Position numbers and translations under genes: made by a program
The notes under the pieces: model-generated
Told to the model about the DNA's origin: nothing
What the model saw: only the letters and a program-made list of their open reading frames with translations
The model's database searches: none
Assembly: GCA_934662505.1 (NCBI GenBank)
Contig: CAKUKE010000006.1
Coordinates: 1 to 64,000 of the forward strand
Source: an uncultured Clostridia bacterium
GTDB taxonomy: Bacteria; Bacillota; Clostridia; Christensenellales; Aristaeellaceae
Reading direction: 5' to 3'
DNA: 64,000 bases
Shown: positions 57,737 through 64,000 of the stretch, one piece after another
How positions within the stretch are numbered: position 1 is the stretch's first letter
Layout: each line of letters begins with the position of its first letter

Positions 57737-57933
57737 TCCGCAGTTTGTGCATGGTCATTTTGTGACAGCCCCGCGCAAACGCATTTTTTCAGGCGGTGCA
57801 AGAACTGGGCGCATTCCCGTGTCATTCCGTTTTTCCGTCAAATGCAGCGCAGCGGAACGCCCTTTGTCACATTTTGCATAGTCTGTTTCTGCCGTTTTTC
57901 CCGCCGCATCTGCAGGCAATACCGTTGCAGCCG

Positions 57934-57965
57934 AAAAAAATACCCGGCGAATCCCCTTCGCCGGG
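57934..57965 (-). terminator. Terminator of the AraC-type regulator
   Basis: A CCCGGCGAA/TTCGCCGGG 9-bp stem with a 5-nt loop, followed by TATTTTTTT on the minus strand. Confidence 0.9.
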
Positions 57966-58033
57966 CAGTCCATGTTTTCCTTTTAAGCGGATGCCTTCCC
58001 TGCACATTCTGCGCGCCGGAACCCTCCCGCCGC

Positions 58034-60175
58034 TCAGAGCAGGTTATGGTGCACTTTCCGGTACTCGCTGGGCGTCATCTGGTACCGTGCCTTGAACGCA
58101 CGGTTGAAGGTCAGAATGGAGGTGTACCCCACCCTTGCGGCAATATCCGCTATGGGCGTGCTCTCATCCGCCAGCAGCAGGTTGCACGCGTTTTCAATGC
58201 GGATACGGTGGATGTACTGCAACACGCCCATGCCGGTCTTGCGGGAGAACTGCTTGGACAGGGTGTTGGCGGTCAGACCGAACTGCTCCGCCACCGCGGC
58301 GACGGACAGCTGGGCGTCCATGGAGTGACGGCGGATGTAGGCCTTCACCTCATTCATTTCCTCGCCCGTACCCTCGTCCGAAGCGGCCTTGTCCGTCTGC
58401 TCGCTCAATTCCTGCAAATAGGTCTGCATGACCTTCAACAGCTCCTGATGGGTCTTGCATCCGATGATCTCCCGCACCAGCGTACGGTTGATCTCGTCCG
58501 CATCCCCCTGCCCCATGTTGGGGTGCTCCACATCGTGCAGGAACTGGAACTTCAGCGAACTCAAGTGCAGCTTGGCCAGCGTGGAACGGGGAGAGCAGAA
58601 AAACTCCTCGGGGAACATTTCGGGCAGGAAGGCGGCCGCGCCCCGGTAATCCTTGCTGCCGATAAGGCGGGCGAAGGTCAGCTGCTTGTCCAGATGCCGC
58701 CAGTCCCGCATGAAGTACTCAGGCGTATAACGGATGGTATCAAAGCGCATCACGGTGCAGTCGTCCGCACCGGGCTGCACGTCGCAGGCCATGACCGCCT
58801 CCTGATAGGCGGTCTCGATCTCCCCGGCGGAGGTGTGCACCATGCTCATGGCGCAGCTGCGGCCGGGCGTATCGCCGTCGTCCATGGCCGCCAGCACATC
58901 CTCCAGCGCCCGCGCCGCCTCGTCTTCGTTCATGGCGCCCGTCTGCTTTTCCAGCAGCAGGCACATCACGTCCCGGATGCAGGCGCAGTTTTTCAGATAG
59001 CCGGGCGTCGGTGCGCCCATGATGGCGGCGTACAGCTTTTCCGCCGTGTCCCCTTCCCAGAAGGGGAAGCAGGCCACCACGTACGCGCCGCCATCCTCCT
59101 GCCGGGCACGGCTGAGCCCCAGCAGCGCGTCAGACAGGCGATGCATTTCCTCGTGTTCCTGATAATGCGCCAGATAACGGGCGTACGCCTGCTGCTCCAC
59201 GATCATCTGGGACACGGCGTTCTCGATCAGGCTCAGCCCTTCCAGCCCTTCCCGGGTCTCATCCTCCCGGGTGTGCATGCGGATCTGGCTGATGATATCG
59301 TTGATGGGCATGGCCGCCCGCCGGGACAGGGTGCAGATGAGCAGGGCGGACAGAAGAAGCGTCGCTCCCAGCATGGACACGTACAGAACGCGCAGCATGG
59401 CGCTGTTGCCGGAAAGCCGCGACAGCGGGATGTGGGCGCACAGCTCATATTCTCCGGCAGAGGAGACGTACGTCACCACCCTGTCGTCCTCCCGGGGGTC
59501 GACCTCCCGGGACAGGATCACGTTTCCGTTCTTATCCTGCAGATAATAGCTCACATCATCCAGCCCGCATTTTTCCACCAGACTGCTCAGATACCGTTCG
59601 GACAAGAGCAGCACCAGCGTACGGCTGGTGTCCTTATCCTTCATGGATACCACAAAAACCGGGCACTTGCCGTTCAGGCTGAGCAGGGTGCCCGACTCCT
59701 GCCGCTGGTGCAGCGCGTCCATGTCCGCCATTGTCAGCCCGCTGGGCTGGAAATAGCGCTTATAGAGCAGCTCTTTTTCCAGCACGCTGCGGGAGGACAC
59801 CGCATACAGACCGTCTGCGCGGGTCATGTAGATATTGTCAATGAAGGCGTCGGTCTTGGCCAGCGCCTCCCGCATCCGCTTGGACGCGTTCAGAAATGCC
59901 AGCCGGTTGTCCACCGTCAGATCCTTTTCATCCGGCATAGCCAGCCCCCGCAGCGCGCTGCGCAGCTGAATGGCCACGTTGCTCACCGCGGTAATGTCCC
60001 GATCCATGATCTGCAGCGTCAAATCCATGGACTGCTCCACCAGACGGCGCTGCTGGCTTTCCACCACCTGACTGGAGCGGGCGTAAAACACCCACCCGAA
60101 GCAGAGGGGCAAAAGGGCAACGACCAGCATGGACAGGGCAAAGGTGACCATGGGCTTTCTGGCATACAGTTTCAA
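58034..60175 (-). CDS. Membrane-bound AraC-family regulator with extracellular sensor
   Basis: A 713-aa protein: transmembrane helix (about residues 12-32), an extracellular sensor domain (about 35-268, probably Cache-like), a second helix (about 270-292), a HAMP-like or linker part, then a C-terminal AraC HTH (about 610-713) with LSVAAVAEQFGLTANTLSKQF and IADIAARVGYTSILTFNRAFK. This architecture senses extracellular sugars and activates nearby transport genes. The start is TTG 60175 with AAAGGA 11 nt upstream, so the start is less certain. It lies just upstream of the solute-binding protein gene. Confidence 0.88.
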   Translation of the reverse strand: MKLYARKPMVTFALSMLVVALLPLCFGWVFYARSSQVVESQQRRLVEQSMDLTLQIMDRDITAVSNVAIQLRSALRGLAMPDEKDLTVDNRLAFLNASKRMREALAKTDAFIDNIYMTRADGLYAVSSRSVLEKELLYKRYFQPSGLTMADMDALHQRQESGTLLSLNGKCPVFVVSMKDKDTSRTLVLLLSERYLSSLVEKCGLDDVSYYLQDKNGNVILSREVDPREDDRVVTYVSSAGEYELCAHIPLSRLSGNSAMLRVLYVSMLGATLLLSALLICTLSRRAAMPINDIISQIRMHTREDETREGLEGLSLIENAVSQMIVEQQAYARYLAHYQEHEEMHRLSDALLGLSRARQEDGGAYVVACFPFWEGDTAEKLYAAIMGAPTPGYLKNCACIRDVMCLLLEKQTGAMNEDEAARALEDVLAAMDDGDTPGRSCAMSMVHTSAGEIETAYQEAVMACDVQPGADDCTVMRFDTIRYTPEYFMRDWRHLDKQLTFARLIGSKDYRGAAAFLPEMFPEEFFCSPRSTLAKLHLSSLKFQFLHDVEHPNMGQGDADEINRTLVREIIGCKTHQELLKVMQTYLQELSEQTDKAASDEGTGEEMNEVKAYIRRHSMDAQLSVAAVAEQFGLTANTLSKQFSRKTGMGVLQYIHRIRIENACNLLLADESTPIADIAARVGYTSILTFNRAFKARYQMTPSEYRKVHHNLL

Positions 60176-60268
60176 ACCCGCTCACATCCTTTTGTTCAGC
60201 AGATGGAACGGGCGGAGCGCCGGCGCACCTCAGCCCCGGCACTCCCCGCTCCCTCTCTGATACATCCT

Positions 60269-60334
60269 CAAAAAGGGTGCGCCGCTCCCCTGCAGCGGCG
60301 CATGTCGGCGTTTCCCCGCGGAACGGGAAACGCC
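60269..60334 (-). terminator. Two tandem hairpins ending the isomerase-amidohydrolase operon
   Basis: First hairpin, on the minus strand: GGCGTTTCCC/GGGAAACGCC (60307-60334). The second, TGCGCCGCT/AGCGGCGCA (60278-60302), is followed by CCCTTTTTG (60269-60277). The second has the T-run and is the likely terminator. Confidence 0.7.
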
Positions 60335-60347
60335 CTGCCGGAAGGGC

Positions 60348-61187
60348 TTAACCCTCCAGCCCCCAGAAACGAAGGGCATTTTTACCCATGATGTTTTCGC
60401 AGGTCTCCCTGGAAAATCCTGCTTTGAGCAGCTTCTCGGTATCGGATTTTGCAAGATCGGCCACATCCTGCGCATTGAAGCCGTCGGTGTACAGATCGCT
60501 GCCGAAAAGCAGGCGCTCGTCCATGTGTTCGTAGTTCACCTGATACAGGGTGTCGATCACATGCTGACGGTAGCATTCCGGCGTACCCGGGGTCATGTCG
60601 ATGTACATTTTCTGCCCGGCGTACTTGGGATGGTACGCCATACAGGCGAACTTGCCGTACAGCGCGATGGCCTCGTCGCACCAGGGCCAGGAAATGTGCG
60701 CCAGCGCAAACCGGATGTTCCGGATCTCGAACATGCATTCCCAGTTGCAGGGACGGTTGTTGTTGCCGTTGTCGCCCCAGTCCCACAGGATGCCGGAATG
60801 GAACAGGATGGCCTTGTCCAGATCGGCTATGTGCTGATACACCGGCATGGCCCGCGGGTCGCCGGGCTTAAAGTCTTCACAGATGACCTTGAAGCCCTTC
60901 ACACCCTTGTCCAGCGCCCAGTCCACCTGATCCATCGCCGTTTTTTCAACCGGGTTGATGTAGTAGATGGGAACGAAACGGTCGGGCGCTTCCTTGTACC
61001 ATACCATCATCTGCGCCATGCGGGTCTCGTTGTGCTCCTTCAGCTTGCCTTCATCCTTTTCAAAGAAGCGGGGGTCGTCGGCAAACAGCGCCAGCTTATC
61101 CACGCCGGCCTTGTCCATACTTTCCAGCATGCCCTTGGGGTTGGGCTTTTCGTAGGTACCGATATGAATGTGCGTGTCAAAAATCAT
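60348..61187 (-). CDS. Amidohydrolase-family metal-dependent hydrolase
   Basis: A 279-aa TIM-barrel hydrolase. It starts MIFDTHIHIGTY, the His-X-His metal motif, and has FHSGILWDWG, LAHISWPWCDEAI and ERLLFGSDLYTDGF (the late Asp). This is the amidohydrolase 2 type, used on aromatic or sugar lactone substrates; the substrate is unknown. GGAGGAGA precedes the ATG. Third gene after the isomerase and the DUF4091-like gene. Confidence 0.85.
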   Translation of the reverse strand: MIFDTHIHIGTYEKPNPKGMLESMDKAGVDKLALFADDPRFFEKDEGKLKEHNETRMAQMMVWYKEAPDRFVPIYYINPVEKTAMDQVDWALDKGVKGFKVICEDFKPGDPRAMPVYQHIADLDKAILFHSGILWDWGDNGNNNRPCNWECMFEIRNIRFALAHISWPWCDEAIALYGKFACMAYHPKYAGQKMYIDMTPGTPECYRQHVIDTLYQVNYEHMDERLLFGSDLYTDGFNAQDVADLAKSDTEKLLKAGFSRETCENIMGKNALRFWGLEG

Positions 61188-61206
61188 GGTTGTCTCCTCC
61201 TTTTAC

Positions 61207-61234
61207 TGTTTCATTTTTGCTGTTTCATTTTTGC
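61207..61234. repeat. Perfect 14-bp tandem duplication
   Basis: TGTTTCATTTTTGC occurs twice head to tail in the 63-bp gap between the amidohydrolase and DUF4091-like genes. It looks like a recent slippage duplication. Confidence 0.8.
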
Positions 61235-61250
61235 AATCTTCGCAGCGTTT

Positions 61251-63047
61251 TCAGCTCCGGGTCAGGCCGTCCAGCAGCAGGTTCCGGGCGCGCTGATAAT
61301 CCCCGTCGTTCAGGCTCATGTACTTTTCCCGTCCGGCGTAGTCCAGATAGTCCCACCGGCGCATGTCCGGCTGCCGCACTACGCAGTTCACCGCCGCATC
61401 CACCGTCTCCTGACCGCCCTGCGCCTTGAGCATCTGGCACAGTTCAAAATCTTCAATGCCCCGCCGCAGCGCCAGATAGCGCAGAGACAGAAGGCACTGT
61501 CCGCCCCTGCCGGGGTACACAAAGCAGGTGTCCCCCGCAGGCCAGGTGAGGAACCGCAGATCCTCCCGCACCTGCTCCGGCCAGCCGATAAAGTTCCAGC
61601 GGATGAACCCTTCCATTTTGAGATGCTCGGTGATCAGGCCGTGAAGGCGCACCTCGCACAGGTTGGTGTACAGGAAGGAATTCATCACCGGCGGATGGCA
61701 GCACACCGACCAGAGCAGATGACCGTCCGCATCCAACCGCCGGCGCAGTTCTTCCTGCTCCTCCGGGCTGGCCGGCGTCCACAGGTCGATCTGCGGCGTG
61801 TACAGGTGCATGGGCATATCCTTGCAGGCGTCGCTGCACATGGTCTCAGGGCCGCAGTCCCAGTTGAGCTGAATGCCCGGCATCAGGCGGCGGATGATCG
61901 CCAGCGATTCCCCCCACCCTTTGGATGCGGAGCCCAGATCCACCTCGTCGCCCATCAGATGCGTCCGCCCAAGCAGGTTTTTGCGGCAGAGCCAGTCATA
62001 AATGGCGCGAATGTAATCCTCTATTTCCGCCCGGGTGCGCATGAAGCCGAGCGAACCGTCCGCTTCGTTGATATAGCTGACCCGGATCTGATCCGGCCAG
62101 TCCGCCACAATACTCTCAAAGCCGGTTTCATTCCAGCCCCATATGCCGTACAGACCGGCCAGCATGATGTCGCGAGCCCCGTATTCCTCCATCATGGCGA
62201 TGTATTTTTCCGCAAAGGAAAAATCATACCGGTACGCGCCGTCCGCCGTCCTGCGGATGCGGATATAGTTGTATTCGTAAAAATCCGTAGGATGGGCGTT
62301 GTCGTTGTAGCAGCCCTGCCCGTTCCACGGAATGTCGCTGGCGACCAGCGTGGCGACCCGGCCGCCCAGCTCGCCGTATGCTCTGCAGAACGGCCGCAGC
62401 GCGTCCAGATGCGCCTGCGTGTAGGGCTTCACCTCCATGCGGCGCGCCGCATTGAAGATGTGCTGCCACAGGTTCAGGTAGAATTTGCGGTTTTCACCCC
62501 GGGGAATGGTCACATTTTCCACTCGGATGGTGAAGGGAAATTCCCGGGCGACCCGCTCGTCAAACAGCATGCTGTGGCTGTAGAAGCGCACCGTGCCGTG
62601 GTATTCGCCCGGCGGGGTCTCCTCCGGAATATTCACCAGCGCCACCATCTGACGGGTCTGATAGGGCCAGTATACCTCCACCGAGCCCCCATCCATGAGC
62701 ACGTCGCCCTTTTTCACCTCGTCGTCGTCCTGCAGCATGCCCACATTATGGACGGACGCAGCAAGACCGCCTTCCACCGTAACGCCCATGCGCAGGATGG
62801 TGGTATCCGCCGGCTTATAACGGTGCGAAAACTCCGGCCTTTCCTCCGTGACCAGCATCACCCGCTGGGGCACGGTCACAGCGAAGTTCATCTGCACAAA
62901 GCTGTTTTTCGCCGTGCGGAAGAAAAGCGGCTGAACCGTCTTCTCCGTCTGATACACCCGCTGCCCCATGACCGCCCGATAATTTTCCGGCATGGGCACG
63001 ATCTCAATGGTGTCCATAAACGCCTGATATTCGTCCTGCACCGTCAC
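61251..63047 (-). CDS. DUF4091/GH123-like protein
   Basis: A 598-aa cytoplasmic protein (no signal peptide). The N-terminal about 190 residues look beta-rich (PGEYHGTVRFYS). A TIM-barrel-like middle (about 195-470, YLNLWQHIFNAARR, HLMGDEVDLG with an acidic pair) and a C-terminal DUF4091-type segment with GDTCFVYPGRGGQCLLSLR and ALRRGIEDFEL follow. Relatives include GH123 beta-N-acetylgalactosaminidases; activity is not proven. Start GTG 63047 with GGAGGGA 8 nt upstream, 12 nt after the isomerase gene. Confidence 0.65.
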   Translation of the reverse strand: MTVQDEYQAFMDTIEIVPMPENYRAVMGQRVYQTEKTVQPLFFRTAKNSFVQMNFAVTVPQRVMLVTEERPEFSHRYKPADTTILRMGVTVEGGLAASVHNVGMLQDDDEVKKGDVLMDGGSVEVYWPYQTRQMVALVNIPEETPPGEYHGTVRFYSHSMLFDERVAREFPFTIRVENVTIPRGENRKFYLNLWQHIFNAARRMEVKPYTQAHLDALRPFCRAYGELGGRVATLVASDIPWNGQGCYNDNAHPTDFYEYNYIRIRRTADGAYRYDFSFAEKYIAMMEEYGARDIMLAGLYGIWGWNETGFESIVADWPDQIRVSYINEADGSLGFMRTRAEIEDYIRAIYDWLCRKNLLGRTHLMGDEVDLGSASKGWGESLAIIRRLMPGIQLNWDCGPETMCSDACKDMPMHLYTPQIDLWTPASPEEQEELRRRLDADGHLLWSVCCHPPVMNSFLYTNLCEVRLHGLITEHLKMEGFIRWNFIGWPEQVREDLRFLTWPAGDTCFVYPGRGGQCLLSLRYLALRRGIEDFELCQMLKAQGGQETVDAAVNCVVRQPDMRRWDYLDYAGREKYMSLNDGDYQRARNLLLDGLTRS

Positions 63048-63059
63048 GGCTTTCCCTCC

Positions 63060-63896
63060 TTACACGTACTTTTTCAGAAAGTCGATCGCCAGCTGAATAT
63101 CCCGGGCGGGGTCGTCGCCCACTTCCCGCTCAATGGTCAGATAGCCGTCGTAGCCCACCCGGCGCAGCGCGGCAATGTACGCGTCAAAGGGCACCTGCCC
63201 CTCGCCCAGCGGCACCTCGGCGCAGTATTCATCCTCGTCAAAGCCCTCCGGCGCATCCACCATGCCGTACATCACGTCCATATCGCAGGTCTTGTACATC
63301 ACCCCGTCCTTGGCGTGGGTGTGCACGATGGCGCTGCCCAGCGCCTCCACCGCTTCCACCGGGTCGTGCCCGCACATGACAAGGTTGGCGGGGTCCAGGT
63401 TCACACCCACGCCCTTGCTGCCCACCGCGTCCAGCAATCGACGGAGGGTAGGGCCGTTCTCCGGACCCGTCTCAATGGCAAAGCGCGCGCCCGCCCGCTC
63501 CGCATATTCGCCCAGCTGCGCCAACGCATCCCGCATGACGCCGAAACGGGGATGGGCAGGATCGCCGGGCACCACGCCGATGTGGGTGGTCACCACGCGG
63601 CAGTCCAGATCCAGCGCCAGATCCACGATCTTCTTCGTATAGGCGATCTTTTCCGGGTTGCGCTCGGCAAAGGCAAAGCCGCCGTAGCCCAGATCGCCGC
63701 ACAGGGCGCTAATCTCCAGCCCGGCGCTTCTGACCAGTTCCCGCGCCCGCACCCGTTTTTCCCGGGACATGTTTTCAGGCGCCAGCTCGCCCTCCACCGC
63801 GTAGAGCTGCACCCCGTTGACGCCCATCTGCGCCGCCTTGAGAATACCGCCTTCAAAACCGAGACCCAGACAATCCGACAGAATTCCGATCTTCAT
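63060..63896 (-). CDS. Sugar phosphate isomerase/epimerase (TIM barrel)
   Basis: A 278-aa xylose-isomerase-like TIM barrel. It starts MKIGILSDCLGLGF, has DLDCRVVTTHIG, RFAIETGPENG (metal Glu), VNLDPANLVMCGHDP (metal Asp/His), VHTHAKDG, and a final GYDGYLTIEREVG. It is the first gene of an operon with the GH123-like and amidohydrolase genes. GGAGGGA precedes the ATG. Probable role in catabolism of an unusual sugar or cyclitol. Confidence 0.87.
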   Translation of the reverse strand: MKIGILSDCLGLGFEGGILKAAQMGVNGVQLYAVEGELAPENMSREKRVRARELVRSAGLEISALCGDLGYGGFAFAERNPEKIAYTKKIVDLALDLDCRVVTTHIGVVPGDPAHPRFGVMRDALAQLGEYAERAGARFAIETGPENGPTLRRLLDAVGSKGVGVNLDPANLVMCGHDPVEAVEALGSAIVHTHAKDGVMYKTCDMDVMYGMVDAPEGFDEDEYCAEVPLGEGQVPFDAYIAALRRVGYDGYLTIEREVGDDPARDIQLAIDFLKKYV

Positions 63897-63952
63897 ATGT
63901 TCCCTCCGTTTTTCAAATAAAAATGGGCTGTTCTGCTTTCCATATCGTTACT

Positions 63953-63984
63953 ATTATAAGAACAAAACCCTGAAAACGATTGCA
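63953..63984 (-). promoter_or_regulatory. Promoter region with a CcpA/LacI-like operator
   Basis: TATAAT at 63953-63958 (minus) serves the isomerase operon. A TGAAAACGATTGCA element (63971-63984), a near match to the cre/LacI-family consensus with central CG, covers the -35 area, where no good -35 box is seen. Confidence 0.5.
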
Positions 63985-64000
63985 TTTCCGTATGACGATA

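Noticed and set aside
57263..63920. Two 1000+ codon rightward frames (57263-60391 and 60525-63920)
   Set aside because: They lie opposite the AraC regulator and the isomerase/GH123/amidohydrolase genes, which have clear families, starts and ribosome binding sites. The rightward frames have shadow composition.
1..64000. CRISPR array, prophage or IS element
   Set aside because: No regularly spaced repeats, cas genes, integrases, transposases or terminal inverted repeats were seen.

Overview
The window looks like a chromosomal segment of a GC-rich, endospore-forming member of the Clostridia. The evidence is a complete spoIIIA operon, spmA/spmB, a CIRCE heat-shock operator, hslUV, rubrerythrin, an orphan sodium-pump decarboxylase subunit pair, and signal peptides of the type common in uncultured gut Clostridia (Christensenellales-like). 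The placement below Clostridia is inference only. No integrase, transposase, IS element, phage gene or CRISPR array was seen.

Layout. 0-6.6 kb: tRNA-Ser(GGA), a small XRE regulator, an unknown 82-aa protein, htpG under a perfect CIRCE operator, an ABC-F ATPase, an unknown helical protein and secG. 6.7-12.7 kb: a sporulation block, with spmA-spmB leftward and an L,D-transpeptidase plus spoIIIAA-AB-AC-AD-AE-AF-AG-AH rightward; SpoIIIAF is only 56 aa. 12.7-18.4 kb: an RseC-like protein coupled to a thioredoxin, RNase J, a sodium-pump decarboxylase beta/gamma pair, a YbaK/ProX deacylase and rubrerythrin. 18.4-32.7 kb: one long leftward housekeeping run rbgA-rnhB-yraN-(giant GT-C protein)-yifB-dprA-topA-trmFO-hslV-hslU. 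It resembles the Bacillus dprA-topA-trmFO-clpQ-clpY neighbourhood but has no xerC or codY and carries an inserted 1386-aa double glycosyltransferase. 32.8-39.4 kb: a nucleotidyltransferase/degenerate phosphomannomutase fusion, a candidate 6S RNA with perfect promoter, an alpha/beta-hydrolase, rqcH, the SRP RNA and a DUF4230 operon.

39.5-45.7 kb is a sulfur amino acid region: amino-acid ABC transporter (binding protein, permease, ATPase), MalY/PatB-type C-S lyase, azlC-azlD, then cysK. Both cysK and the transporter operon start from TTGACA-N17-TATAAT promoters. Both are followed by a short leader ORF with Cys codons and then a Rho-independent terminator ahead of the structural genes. In the cysK leader a 12-nt stretch of the leader ORF can pair with the 5' arm of the terminator, which is the arrangement expected for ribosome-mediated attenuation sensing cysteine. 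This is the most interesting regulatory signal I found.

45.7-64 kb: a predicted PD-(D/E)XK nuclease-SNF2 helicase fusion, a large secreted L,D-transpeptidase, a TIM-barrel epimerase, a Gld-type ABC operon (ATPase-permease-GldG-DUF4340), a secreted solute-binding protein, a membrane-bound AraC-type sensor-regulator, and a three-gene set (sugar isomerase, DUF4091/GH123-like protein, amidohydrolase) behind a CcpA/LacI-like operator at the right edge.
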